Positions 42,669 to 51,718 of a stretch of DNA of 64,000 nucleotides are shown here, in pieces (the first letter of the stretch is position 1; every line of letters begins with the position of its first letter). Source of the stretch: Hungatella sp. (GTDB lineage: Bacteria; Bacillota; Clostridia; Lachnospirales; Lachnospiraceae); assembly GCA_022792815.1 (NCBI GenBank), contig JAAWBS010000016.1, positions 62,001 through 126,000 of the forward strand. Direction: 5' to 3'. The notes beneath the pieces were generated by a model. It saw nothing but the letters and a program-made list of their open reading frames with translations. It searched no databases and was not told the DNA's origin. Position numbers and translations under genes: made by a program.

Positions 42669-44246
42669 ATGAATACAAAAAAATCCAGTTGGAAAGAAAG
42701 TATCCAGACATTTGGCCGCTCTCTTTTGCTTCCCATTGCCCTTCTTGCGCCGATTGGTATGGTAATGGGAATCTGCAGCGCATTAGGACAGTCCTATATG
42801 ATTGCAAAGTTTCCTGTTTTGGGAAATGAGACTCTTCGTCTGATCCTGTCCAGCCTTCAGACAATCACCAGTATTGTATTTAACAACATTCCTATTTTAT
42901 TTGCCATGGGTGTGGCTCAGGGAATGGCAAAGCATGAAAAGGGAATTGCAGTGTTTGCAGCTACGGTGGGATATCTGACGCTGAACGTGGTTATGAGCGT
43001 CTATTTAAAGGCCACAGGGACTCTGGCCGATCCGGCTGTGGCAGCCCAGGTAGGCCAGGGAACGGTTCTCGGAATTCAAACCCTTAAGATTGAAGCCCTG
43101 GGAGGCCTGATTGCAGGCATAGTGGCGGCCAAGGTAGCCGACAGGTTCTACCGTCTGGAACTTCCCCTGGCCTTTGCCTTCTTTGGCGGCAAGAAATCAA
43201 TCCCCATCATTACGTTTGCGGCCATGGTTCCCATCGGACTTGTGATCCCGGTTATTTGGAGTATCTTTACTTCCTTCCTCAACAGTATCTCCTTCATCTT
43301 TATGGCTCCTCACATCGGAAATGCCATTTATTACACGCTGAACCGGGCACTCATTCCTTTTGGACTTCATCACGTGTTGGCATCGCTGATTCGGTTTACG
43401 GAGGCAGGCGGTGTGTACATGATCAATGGAACAGAGTATGTGGGAATTTTGAATGCCATGAATGAGATCCAGTTTAATCTGGGACCGACCAGTGAATACT
43501 GGAGCCAACTTATGCCTATCTTGTCCAGTTACCTGGGCGGAGCTCAGATGCTGACGACACTGTTCCGGGTTCCGGCTATCGGTCTGGCTATGTATCACAC
43601 TTCTTATTTAAAGAACAGAAAAATCGCCAAGGGTGTTCTTCTTACCTGCTGTCTGACAGCCTTTTTGGGAAATATTACGGAACCTTTGGAATTCTCATTT
43701 TTATTTATTTCACCGTCCCTGTTTATTCTCTACTGTATTATGTGCGGCCTTGGTGCACTGCCTTACCAGATGTTAAAGATCAGTATTGGATATATCAGAG
43801 GAACTATCTTTGATTTTGGAATTTTCGGACTGCTGTATGAAAATACCCACTGGCCGGCACTGATTCTTTTGGGAGTCATCAATTTCGTGGCATTTTATGT
43901 AGTATTCCGCTGGTATATCGAAAAATTCAACCTGGAGACCCCAGGGCGTGAATCTTTTGAGGTGGAGGAATCTGCAAGTGTTCTGCTCAAGGAAAAGAAC
44001 TGGCCGGCTATTGCTGCCATTGTCATCGAGGGGCTGGGCGGAAAGGCCAATATTGTAAATGTAGAGAACTGCATTTCCAGGCTTCGTGTCGACTTAGTGG
44101 ACGGAGACAAGGTGGATCAGGTTAAGATCAAGGACTCCGGGTGCGCAGGTATTTTCTTCCCTTCCGAAAAGCATATTCATGTGGTGTTTGGACCTCATGT
44201 GGAGTTTGTCCGTCATGCGGTGGATGATGAACTGAAGAAATCATAA
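42669..44246 (+). CDS. PTS EIICB component, glucose/N-acetylglucosamine/alpha-glucoside family
   Basis: A 525-residue sugar phosphotransferase component. Residues 1-425 are the EIIC membrane domain (about ten helices) of the Glc-NAG family, with PFGLHHVLASLIRF and GNITEPLEFSFLF near the sugar site. Residues 440-525 are EIIB with the phosphocysteine Cys468 in NCISRLRVDL. There is no EIIA domain, so a shared EIIA must donate phosphate. The sugar enters phosphorylated at C6. The GH4 and NagA partners argue for an N-acetylglucosamine-containing or alpha-glucosidic conjugate. AAGAGGATG precedes the ATG. Confidence 0.9.
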   Translation: MNTKKSSWKESIQTFGRSLLLPIALLAPIGMVMGICSALGQSYMIAKFPVLGNETLRLILSSLQTITSIVFNNIPILFAMGVAQGMAKHEKGIAVFAATVGYLTLNVVMSVYLKATGTLADPAVAAQVGQGTVLGIQTLKIEALGGLIAGIVAAKVADRFYRLELPLAFAFFGGKKSIPIITFAAMVPIGLVIPVIWSIFTSFLNSISFIFMAPHIGNAIYYTLNRALIPFGLHHVLASLIRFTEAGGVYMINGTEYVGILNAMNEIQFNLGPTSEYWSQLMPILSSYLGGAQMLTTLFRVPAIGLAMYHTSYLKNRKIAKGVLLTCCLTAFLGNITEPLEFSFLFISPSLFILYCIMCGLGALPYQMLKISIGYIRGTIFDFGIFGLLYENTHWPALILLGVINFVAFYVVFRWYIEKFNLETPGRESFEVEESASVLLKEKNWPAIAAIVIEGLGGKANIVNVENCISRLRVDLVDGDKVDQVKIKDSGCAGIFFPSEKHIHVVFGPHVEFVRHAVDDELKKS

Positions 44247-44261
44247 GGAAAGAGGCGGAGT

Positions 44262-45626
44262 ATGGGTGGATTATGTGACTCAAAAAGCAAGCTGAATGAC
44301 CGGGGAATCAAGGAGTTGTTGAGCCCCAGGAATGAACTGGCCACATGGCTGAAAGTGGAGCAGGCTCTGGCCAGGGCCCAGGCTTTGGAGGGTGTGATTC
44401 CAAAAGAAGGGGCAGAGGATATCGGAAGGCGCTCTTTGGAAGAACTTGATTTGGAGGAAATGGAACGAATCAAGGAGAAGGTGGGCCATGGTTTCGTACC
44501 TTTTGTAAAGGTTTTGGTGAAGGCCTGCGGGGAAACAGGGGGACGGTATGTCCATTACGGAGTGACAACCCAGAATATTCAGCAGACATCACAGCTTTAT
44601 ATCGCCAAGGAGGTTACGGCTGTCTATAAGGACTTTCTGGCGGATATTCTCTCTCACCTCTCGGTTTTGGCAAAAGATCACGCAGATACGGTTATGGCCG
44701 GAAGGACCCATGGAAGGCACGCCATCCCCATTACCTATGGATATAAGGCGGCAGTGTGGCTGAGTGAGCTTTTAAGCGGTATTGAGCGGTTGGAAGAGTG
44801 CGAAAAGAGAGTGTTTGTGTGCATGATGGGGGGAGCAGCGGGAGGCTTTCACGCCATGGGGGAAGTGGGACCTAAGGTGCAGGCCCGTGTGGCGGAGGAA
44901 CTTGGCATGAAGCCCATGGATGTGCCAAGCCGCAATATGAGTCAAATGAAGCTGGAATATATGATGAATCTCTGCCTTCTGTGCAATGTGCTTCACAAGA
45001 TGGCGGAGGAGGTGTACTACACCGGCTTAGAGGAGTTCGGGGAGGTCAGTGAGGCATTTACTCCAGGAACCATCGGAAGTTCCACCATGCCTCAGAAGAT
45101 TAATCCCAAGCTGGCAAAGGGGATTATTGCAAATTCGCAGAAGCTTTATTCTCTTCCGGGCACGGGAATGTATTCTTCCTGCCGCATGTTCGAGGGGGAT
45201 TCCAGTTCGTATATGCTGTTTGATCATCTCATGAAAGAGGCTATGGAACTGACCTGTGAGGTTCTCATACGGGCGGAGGAGCTGACGAGAACCATTTATG
45301 TCAATAAAGAGCGGATGAAAGCCAATGCCAATAGGAATCATGGTCTGGATAACAGTGAGTATATTATGATGAATGTGGCGGCAAAGATCGGCAAGGACCA
45401 GGCCCATAAGCTGATGTATGAGAAGGCTATTGCCGCGGAGACGGAGGGAAGGGAGTATATCGAGGTTCTCATGGAGGATGAGACCTTAATGTCCATGTTC
45501 ACGGAGGACGAGATGAGAGCCATGCTGCAGCCGGAACATTATACGGGAATCTGCAATGTTTTGGCTGTGGAAATGGCAAAAAAGGGAGAGGCGAAAGCCA
45601 GAGAGATGAAGGGAGAAAGGTCATGA
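44262..45626 (+). CDS. Fumarase/aspartase-superfamily lyase (adenylosuccinate-lyase-like) in a sugar operon
   Basis: A 454-residue lyase. The signature loop GTIGSSTMPQKINP, the catalytic-base region AGRTHGRHAIPITYG and the substrate segment VHYGVTTQN are present, so the enzyme should be active. Superfamily members break a C-N or C-O bond beta to a carboxylate and release fumarate or an analogue. TTQN in place of TSQD/TSCD separates it from PurB and from carboxymuconate cycloisomerase, and no purine gene is nearby. Lying between EIICB (16 nt upstream) and GH4 (4-nt overlap ATGA), it probably acts on the non-sugar part of the imported compound. Confidence 0.82.
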   Translation: MGGLCDSKSKLNDRGIKELLSPRNELATWLKVEQALARAQALEGVIPKEGAEDIGRRSLEELDLEEMERIKEKVGHGFVPFVKVLVKACGETGGRYVHYGVTTQNIQQTSQLYIAKEVTAVYKDFLADILSHLSVLAKDHADTVMAGRTHGRHAIPITYGYKAAVWLSELLSGIERLEECEKRVFVCMMGGAAGGFHAMGEVGPKVQARVAEELGMKPMDVPSRNMSQMKLEYMMNLCLLCNVLHKMAEEVYYTGLEEFGEVSEAFTPGTIGSSTMPQKINPKLAKGIIANSQKLYSLPGTGMYSSCRMFEGDSSSYMLFDHLMKEAMELTCEVLIRAEELTRTIYVNKERMKANANRNHGLDNSEYIMMNVAAKIGKDQAHKLMYEKAIAAETEGREYIEVLMEDETLMSMFTEDEMRAMLQPEHYTGICNVLAVEMAKKGEAKAREMKGERS

Positions 45627-46945
45627 GAGAATCTCATGTGATTACCATAGCCGGAGCGGGAAGCGCCAGGGTGCCTGCCCTGGTTGGGACATTGGTGAAT
45701 TATAAAGAGCGTTTTCCGTTGTCCAGGATTATTTTTTATGATATTGACGAGGAACGGATGGGACTTATGGAGGCATATGACAGGCTGGTACTGAAATGTT
45801 TTTATCCGGAGTGTGAGGTTGTCTTCACCACAGATGAGGACGAGGCTTACAGGAGTACGGATTTTATCTTCTGTCAGATGCGGGTGGGAAAGACAGCCAT
45901 GCGCTCTCTGGATGAGAAGATCCCCCTGAAATACGGCCTGGTGGGGCAGGAGACCTGCGGTCCCGGAGGATTTGCCTATGGAATGCGTTCTTTAGGAGCC
46001 ATGAAGCGCATGGTGGAAAAGGTGCGTTCCTACTCAAAGGATACCTGGATTTTGAATTATACCAACCCGGCCGCTATTGTTGCCCTGGGACTGGATAAGA
46101 TGTTTCCTGATGATAAACGGATTTTGAATCTCTGCGACCAGCCTTATTCTCTGATGAAGAGCTACTCAAAGATCCTTGGAGTTCCCCAGGAGAAACTGAG
46201 AGCCCGGTATTTTGGTTTGAATCATTTCGGATGGTTTACCCAGCTAAAGGATACGGACGGGACGGATCATTTTGATACCTTAAGGACCTATCTGAGGGAC
46301 CATGACTTTAAGCCTTTTAATGCGGAGCAGCGTTCCAAGTCCTGGCTGGATACCTATGTGCGTGTCAACAAGTATATGAAGTACTTAGATGAGTATGTGC
46401 CCACCACTTATCTTCAATATTATATGTTCCCGGATGAGATTGCGGCGGAAAGCGACCCTGAGTACACAAGGGCGGATGAGTCCAGGGATTCCAGGGAGAA
46501 AGAGGTGTTTGAAGCCTGTCAAAGGGCAGTGGGGAAGGATTCTATGGACAGGGAGGATATGCTGACCAACAGCGTGTTCGGCAATCTCATGGTGGAGGTT
46601 GCAGAGTCCATTGCCTATGATTTGAACAGGGAGTTTATCGTCCTGGTTCGAAATGAAGGGATCATCAGCAATTTTGAGGAGGATGCCATCGTCGAGGTGG
46701 CGGGAACCATAGGGAAGGACGGGGCAAAGGGATATCCTTTTGGTCCCATCGGACCGTACTACAAGGGCCTTATGGAGGGGCAGTATGCCTATGAGCTTCT
46801 GACGGTGGAGGCATTTATGGAACAGGATTATCAGAAGGCGTTGATGGCGCTGATTCTGAACCGGACAGTGGTGGATCCTTCCAGGGCGAAGGCTGTTTTG
46901 GATGATCTTATGGAGGCCAATCGGGATTACTGGACACTGAGATAG
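45623..46945 (+). CDS. Glycoside hydrolase family 4, 6-phospho-alpha-glucosidase-like
   Basis: A 440-residue NAD- and metal-dependent glycosidase. The dinucleotide motif TIAGAGSARVPALV opens the protein. Cys171 (LNLCDQPYS) and His201 (FGLNHFGWF) match the metal ligands of GlvA-type enzymes, and length equals GlvA/MalH (about 440). GH4 enzymes oxidise C3 of a 6-phospho-glycoside, eliminate the aglycone, then re-reduce; they tolerate alpha or beta and unusual aglycones. Here the product is probably a hexose- or GlcNAc-6-phosphate that feeds NagA. It overlaps the lyase by 4 nt. Confidence 0.88.
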   Translation: MRESHVITIAGAGSARVPALVGTLVNYKERFPLSRIIFYDIDEERMGLMEAYDRLVLKCFYPECEVVFTTDEDEAYRSTDFIFCQMRVGKTAMRSLDEKIPLKYGLVGQETCGPGGFAYGMRSLGAMKRMVEKVRSYSKDTWILNYTNPAAIVALGLDKMFPDDKRILNLCDQPYSLMKSYSKILGVPQEKLRARYFGLNHFGWFTQLKDTDGTDHFDTLRTYLRDHDFKPFNAEQRSKSWLDTYVRVNKYMKYLDEYVPTTYLQYYMFPDEIAAESDPEYTRADESRDSREKEVFEACQRAVGKDSMDREDMLTNSVFGNLMVEVAESIAYDLNREFIVLVRNEGIISNFEEDAIVEVAGTIGKDGAKGYPFGPIGPYYKGLMEGQYAYELLTVEAFMEQDYQKALMALILNRTVVDPSRAKAVLDDLMEANRDYWTLR

Positions 46946-46953
46946 GAGGCATT

Positions 46954-48174
46954 ATGGTTCTCTATTCAAAAAATATTATTTTGGAACATGACACATTTGA
47001 CGGATTTCTTAAGATTCAGGACGGGAAGATCGAGGGACTGTACAAGGATTATGAGGGGCCATATGAGGATTTCTCTGATGAGATTGTCTTTCCGGGATTT
47101 ATTGATATCCATGTCCACGGATGGGCGACAGGTTCTTTCTGGTTTCAGAAGACCAGGGAATCTGTGAAGGAGATGTGCAGAACGCTTCCTTTTGGCGGAG
47201 TCACCTCTTTTTTGGCTACCTCAGGAGCCGATACCATAGGGGAGATCAAAAAATGCATCGGCGCGGCAGATGATGCATGGGAGGAGCTTGAGGAGGGAGA
47301 GATAGAGAAGAGGGGCGAGAAGGGGGCAGAGCTTTTGGGAGTCCATCTGGAGGGGCCCTTTATCAACCCTCAGTACCGGGGGATGCAGAAAGAGGAGTGC
47401 TGTATAGAGCCGGATCTTGAGGTGATGAAGGACCTGTATGGCAGCTTCCGCCACAGACAGCTGTGCCGTCATATGACCATTGCCGTAGAGCGCGGTCATG
47501 CCAGGGAGGTGCTGAATTTTTGCAGGGAACAGGGAATTCAGACCGCAATAGGCCACAGCGGAGCCACCTTTCAGGAGATTGCCTCCATAAGAGATGCGGG
47601 GGTAGGGGGAGTCACCCACATGTTCAGCGGAATGAGGGGATTCCATCACCGGGAGCCGGGAGTGGTGGGAGCTGCCCTGTATTTTGATGATCTGATGTGT
47701 GAGTTCGCCAAACAGACGGGGATGACAGTATCCCATGAAGCCTTTGACATCGCTTACCGCCTCAAGGGAAGTGAGAGAATAATCTTATCTACTGACTGCA
47801 GCGGTCTTGCCAGGACCCAAAGTCAGTTCGATCATTATGTGAGAAAAATCAGGTTTGTAAAGGATGGGGACTTGGTGCGGTTGGATCACTATGACGGCAG
47901 GCAGGAGTGGATTGATCCGGGAGATTATGAGGCAGTGAAAGAGCTGGAGATGAGTTATGGGAAGTCGGTAAAAAACATGGCGGAGCATACCAGGGTTACC
48001 TGGCATGACATCATGAGGATGACAAGTTTAAATCCGGCCAGGTATATTCATGTCAATGACAGAAAGGGGAGCATAAAGCCGGGTATGGATGCCGACCTTA
48101 CGATTATGGATCAGGAATTAAACCTGGTGAGCACATTCTGCAGGGGGTGGGAGATTAGGGATTACTGTCAGTAA
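46954..48174 (+). CDS. nagA: N-acetylglucosamine-6-phosphate deacetylase
   Basis: A 406-residue amidohydrolase. Motifs: PGFIDIHVHGW, the metal Glu in GVHLEGPFINP, AIGHSGATF, THMFSGMRGFHHREPG and the catalytic Asp in LSTDCSG; the C-terminal GSIKPGMDADLTI closes the barrel. It removes acetate from GlcNAc-6-P to give GlcN-6-P. It is longer than E. coli NagA (382). TAGGAGGC precedes the ATG, 8 nt after GH4. Its presence is the best evidence that the imported compound contains an N-acetylated hexosamine. No nagB is in the window. Confidence 0.87.
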   Translation: MVLYSKNIILEHDTFDGFLKIQDGKIEGLYKDYEGPYEDFSDEIVFPGFIDIHVHGWATGSFWFQKTRESVKEMCRTLPFGGVTSFLATSGADTIGEIKKCIGAADDAWEELEEGEIEKRGEKGAELLGVHLEGPFINPQYRGMQKEECCIEPDLEVMKDLYGSFRHRQLCRHMTIAVERGHAREVLNFCREQGIQTAIGHSGATFQEIASIRDAGVGGVTHMFSGMRGFHHREPGVVGAALYFDDLMCEFAKQTGMTVSHEAFDIAYRLKGSERIILSTDCSGLARTQSQFDHYVRKIRFVKDGDLVRLDHYDGRQEWIDPGDYEAVKELEMSYGKSVKNMAEHTRVTWHDIMRMTSLNPARYIHVNDRKGSIKPGMDADLTIMDQELNLVSTFCRGWEIRDYCQ

Positions 48175-48198
48175 TATTTGAAAAATTGTAAAAAGTGC

Positions 48199-48252
48199 TT
48201 GCAAAGACTGCCATGGAGTGATAAAATTTTGACAAGGTTAACACTGTTAACC
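48199..48252 (+). promoter_or_regulatory. Promoter with palindromic operator upstream of the flavoprotein gene
   Basis: TTGCAA (48199-48204), 17 nt, TAAAAT (48222-48227). Starting about 8 nt after the -10 is the perfect dyad GGTTAAC-ACT-GTTAACC (48236-48252), which would cover the transcription start and suits a repressor. So the flavoprotein has its own control as well as possible read-through from nagA. Confidence 0.65.
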
Positions 48253-48291
48253 GCATTTTTTGCAAAAAAGAAAAAAGGGAGAGATGCAAAG

Positions 48292-50889
48292 ATGAAAAAA
48301 AGCAACAGACGTTTGGCTGCCCTCTCGATGGCAGCAGTCATGGCAGCTTCTGCGACCGCTTGTCAGAGCCAGCCTGCTGAAACCTCTGCGCCGGAGACCA
48401 CTACGGCGGCACCGGAGACCACTACAGCGGCACAGGCAGAATCACTGTACACCGCAGGCACTTACTCTGCCTCCGAGCAGGGATTTGGCGGCCCTGTCAC
48501 CGTGACCCTTACGGTCAGCGACAGCGAGATCACCGATGTGGCCATCGAGGGTGAGGGGGAGACACCTACCATCGGCGGGGCGGCTCTTGACACCTTAAAG
48601 CAGGCCATTCTGGATGCCCAGTCCGGAGAGATCGATGCCGTGGCAGGAGCTACCATCACCTCCGAGGCAGTGAAGAAGGCAGCCGCAGGCGCTATCGCGC
48701 AGGCCAAGGGAGAGGCTCCTGCACAGGGAGGCGATCTGGCCTTTACAGCCGGAACCTATACCGGCACAGGGGAAGGTTACAACGGACCGGTGGAGGTCAG
48801 TGTAACATTTGACGATAAGGCGGTTACCGCCATCGAGATTACCTCCAGCAAGGAGACCGAACATGTAGGTGACATCGCATTTGAAATTATGATTCCTCAG
48901 ATGATCGAGGCCAACGGAACCGGAGTGGACGGCGTATCCGGAGCTACTTTCTCCAGCCGTGCCTTAAAGACTGCGGTCAACGCCGCTGCCGAGGCTGCGG
49001 GAGTCACCAATGCCTCTCAGTTTGCCGCCAATACCGTAGAGGTGCAGCCTCAGGCTCCCATCGAGGACACCTGGGATGTGGTAATCGTAGGCGCCGGCGG
49101 AGCCGGAATCAGCGCTGCGGCTCAGGCGGCCCAGGACGGCAACACGGTTCTGGTGCTGGAGAAGAATGCCGAGGTGGGAGGCAACACCCTCGTATCCGGC
49201 GGTCAGTATCAGAGCGTGATGCCCTATCTGGTATGGGATGAGAAGGATCCCGATGCCACCACAGGCACAGGCTTTGACGGCAATACATACAACAAGGTGA
49301 AATCCGTCAACGGATGTATCAACGAGTTAAAGATGATCTACGAGTGGTCCGAGGAGGAGTTTGATGCAGACTACTACAAGGATCATGAGTACGTGGCAGG
49401 AGATGCCGCAGAGCTATCTAAGCACGGTGTTCACGCGGACTATCTGCCCACGCTTCAGGCTCTGAAGAAAGAGATCAAGGCATACCTTGACTGGGCACAG
49501 CCGAAACTTGATGCAGGTACTCCGGAGTCGGAGCTGACCCTGTTCTCCACCCTGAACCTGCACATTTTCCAGACCTATTACGGAGGACTGCGTCAGAGTG
49601 CCGACGGTTCTGAGTGGATCTACGGCAATGTGGATCTGGTGAAGCAGTTCATCGAGGACGGCCAGGACATCAAGCCGTGGCTGGAGTCTATGGGAGCAAC
49701 CTTTGTGGAAGACACCCAGCCCACCCTCATCGGTGCACTGTGGTACAGAGAGAACGAGTTCATCGGCGCCAATGTGGATGCAGACGGAGACGGAACGCCT
49801 GAGGAGTATAAGGGCCGCTGGGGCACCTACTTCATGGCTCCTATGACCGAGTTCCTTCAAAAGGACGAGAAGAATCAGATCATGACCAGAACCACAGCCG
49901 AGGAGCTGATCGTGGAAGACGGCCGTGTAACCGGCGTGAAGGCTACCATGTATGACGGCACAGAGGTTACCGCCAAGGCGACCAAGGGTGTCATCCTGGC
50001 GACCGGCGGATACGCAGCCAACATCGACAAGGTTGTGGAGACCAACAACTACTGGTCACCGGAGTTTGTGACCAATGCCATCAAGACGACCAACCGGAAT
50101 TCTCTTACCGGCAGCGGTATTGAGATGGCTCAGGAAGTGGGAGCAGATGTGACAGGTGAAGGCTGGACTCAGATGATGCCCATCAGCTGGGTGGACAACG
50201 GAAACCTGGCATTCGGCGGCGGCAACTATGCCATCTACATCAACCCGACCACCGGCAAGAGATTCGTGGATGAAGGGTCCGAGCGTGACGTTCTCTCTCT
50301 CGGCGAATTCCAGAACGGTATCGAAGTCAACGGAACCAAGGGCGTATTCATGGAGATCTACAATGCCTCCGAGATGATCCCGGGTCCCATCCAGCTTGCT
50401 CCGGAAGGAGATTATGACGGCAGGTATTACAGAAGAAATGCCAACGAGGAAGAACTGGCTGCTCTGTTCGCCCAGATCGGCGTGACAGCAGATGCCAAGA
50501 CAGTTCTCGAGACCATCGAGAAGTACGACATGGCTGTCATGGGCCAGGGCGAGTTTGAGGATGCAGGAAAGGCCATCGCCTCCAGAACCATCGGCGATGT
50601 GGAGAAGAATGCGGACGGAAGCTACAACGTAGATTCCTACAAGCTGGAGGGCACGGCTCTCACCATCCGTCTCATGGCTCCTTCCACCCACCACACCATG
50701 GGCGGCCTCGTAGTCGACACGGAGCGCCATGTACTGGATGAAAGCGGCAACGCCATCGCAGGACTCTATGCGGCAGGCGAGGTAACCGGCGGCATCCACG
50801 GCGGCAACCGGCTTGGCGGCAACGCGATCACCGAGATCATCGTATCCGGACGCACCGCGGCAAAAGCGATCACTGCTGACAATCAATAA
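48292..50889 (+). CDS. FMN/FAD fumarate-reductase-like lipoprotein (flavocytochrome/urocanate-reductase family)
   Basis: An 865-residue extracellular flavoenzyme. Signal peptide with lipobox ATAC (Cys24); a Thr/Glu/Ala spacer; two FMN-binding domains with covalent-flavin motifs VAGAT (Thr121) and VSGAT (Thr219); then an FAD domain from about residue 262 (VVIVGAGGAGISAAAQA) and C-terminal HHTMGGLVVDT and NRLGGNAITE, which match the fumarate reductase/urocanate reductase/KstD fold. No haem motif is present; electrons would pass through the FMN groups. It would reduce an enoate (fumarate, urocanate, cinnamate-like) outside the cell. Flavin attachment needs an ApbE enzyme, not in this window. The start is set by the signal peptide. 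Confidence 0.88.
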   Translation: MKKSNRRLAALSMAAVMAASATACQSQPAETSAPETTTAAPETTTAAQAESLYTAGTYSASEQGFGGPVTVTLTVSDSEITDVAIEGEGETPTIGGAALDTLKQAILDAQSGEIDAVAGATITSEAVKKAAAGAIAQAKGEAPAQGGDLAFTAGTYTGTGEGYNGPVEVSVTFDDKAVTAIEITSSKETEHVGDIAFEIMIPQMIEANGTGVDGVSGATFSSRALKTAVNAAAEAAGVTNASQFAANTVEVQPQAPIEDTWDVVIVGAGGAGISAAAQAAQDGNTVLVLEKNAEVGGNTLVSGGQYQSVMPYLVWDEKDPDATTGTGFDGNTYNKVKSVNGCINELKMIYEWSEEEFDADYYKDHEYVAGDAAELSKHGVHADYLPTLQALKKEIKAYLDWAQPKLDAGTPESELTLFSTLNLHIFQTYYGGLRQSADGSEWIYGNVDLVKQFIEDGQDIKPWLESMGATFVEDTQPTLIGALWYRENEFIGANVDADGDGTPEEYKGRWGTYFMAPMTEFLQKDEKNQIMTRTTAEELIVEDGRVTGVKATMYDGTEVTAKATKGVILATGGYAANIDKVVETNNYWSPEFVTNAIKTTNRNSLTGSGIEMAQEVGADVTGEGWTQMMPISWVDNGNLAFGGGNYAIYINPTTGKRFVDEGSERDVLSLGEFQNGIEVNGTKGVFMEIYNASEMIPGPIQLAPEGDYDGRYYRRNANEEELAALFAQIGVTADAKTVLETIEKYDMAVMGQGEFEDAGKAIASRTIGDVEKNADGSYNVDSYKLEGTALTIRLMAPSTHHTMGGLVVDTERHVLDESGNAIAGLYAAGEVTGGIHGGNRLGGNAITEIIVSGRTAAKAITADNQ

Positions 50890-50908
50890 TCTGATACGAA
50901 AATGACTG

Positions 50909-50943
50909 ACAGGGGCTGGCCCATAGAGGCCGGCCCCTGTTTT
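50909..50943 (+). terminator. Terminator after the flavoprotein gene
   Basis: ACAGGGGCTGGCC (50909-50921) pairs with GGCCGGCCCCTGT (50928-50940), 13 bp with one G-U, ending in TTTT. Confidence 0.88.
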
Positions 50944-50991
50944 GCAGGATTTGTTTGGCTCCATGACCGGAAGGGCTTTTGGCACCTGAAT

Positions 50992-51060
50992 CCTATAGAA
51001 AAAAGAAATAGCGCTTATAGGAAAAAGATATATTGCGAAAAGGAGAAAATAGAGTATGAT
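50992..51060 (+). promoter_or_regulatory. Promoter and probable LysR sites of the chromate-transporter pair
   Basis: CCTATA (50992-50997) and TATAGGAAAAA (51016-51026) lie just upstream of TTGCGA (51033-51038), 16 nt, TATGAT (51055-51060). The 11-nt element is identical to half of the palindrome at 53227-53243. The start of transcription would be near 51067. Confidence 0.6.
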
Positions 51061-51118
51061 ATAGGATATGGCAACAGAAAGATACACTGGAAGACAAGAG
51101 AGAAGAGGATGGGGAGAG

Positions 51119-51718
51119 ATGGAGAGAGACAGGAAGAGATCTGACGATACAGAGTCCGGTTTCAGCCGGGCCGGTAGGCTGGCGATCATGTTTTGGACCA
51201 TGGCAAAGATCGGCTGCTTCACCTTCGGCGGAGGGTGGAGCATCATCGGACAGATACAGATCGAGTTTGTGGAGAAGAGGAAATGGATGACAGAGGAAGA
51301 GATCATCGACTTTATGTCCCTGGCCAAGTCATTTCCCGGGATCATGATTATCAACATGTCAGTACTGTGTGGGTATGCCATGGAGGGGGCGCCGGGGGCA
51401 CTGGCCGCAGCATTTGGCCTGGCGGCTCCGGCGGTGGCGGCCATCGGCCTGGTAACCTATTTTTACGATTCTCTAAAAAGCAACCTCTATGTGGAAAAAG
51501 TCCTTAACGGAGTTCGGTGTGTGGTGATTCCCATCATCCTGCAGGCCTCCTGGAAGCTGAAGGATAAATCTTTGACCGGAACGATCTCCTGTCTTTTGCT
51601 GGCCGTCTCCTTTGGGGTGTGCGCGTTTACCGATGTGAGCAAGCCGCTGGTGATGACCGCAGGGGCGCTTTTAGGGCTTTGGGTGTGGAGAGGAGGAAAG
51701 TCTCATGGTGCTGCTTGA
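51119..51718 (+). CDS. Chromate transporter family protein, first half
   Basis: A 199-residue half-size CHR protein with about five or six helices and the motif FTFGGGWSIIGQIQ at the first helix, then KSFPGIMIINMSVLCGY. In split systems two such halves pair as antiparallel subunits. Substrates are chromate/sulfate or, in many anaerobes, unknown anions. The frame is open to ATG 51068, but that codon coincides with the predicted transcription start; ATG 51119 with GGATGGGGAG upstream is preferred. It overlaps the second half by 14 nt. Confidence 0.83.
   Translation: MERDRKRSDDTESGFSRAGRLAIMFWTMAKIGCFTFGGGWSIIGQIQIEFVEKRKWMTEEEIIDFMSLAKSFPGIMIINMSVLCGYAMEGAPGALAAAFGLAAPAVAAIGLVTYFYDSLKSNLYVEKVLNGVRCVVIPIILQASWKLKDKSLTGTISCLLLAVSFGVCAFTDVSKPLVMTAGALLGLWVWRGGKSHGAA

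Noticed and set aside
50056-51444. 462-codon minus-strand open frame
   Set aside because: It spans the flavoprotein end, its terminator and the transporter start, all better supported on the plus strand.
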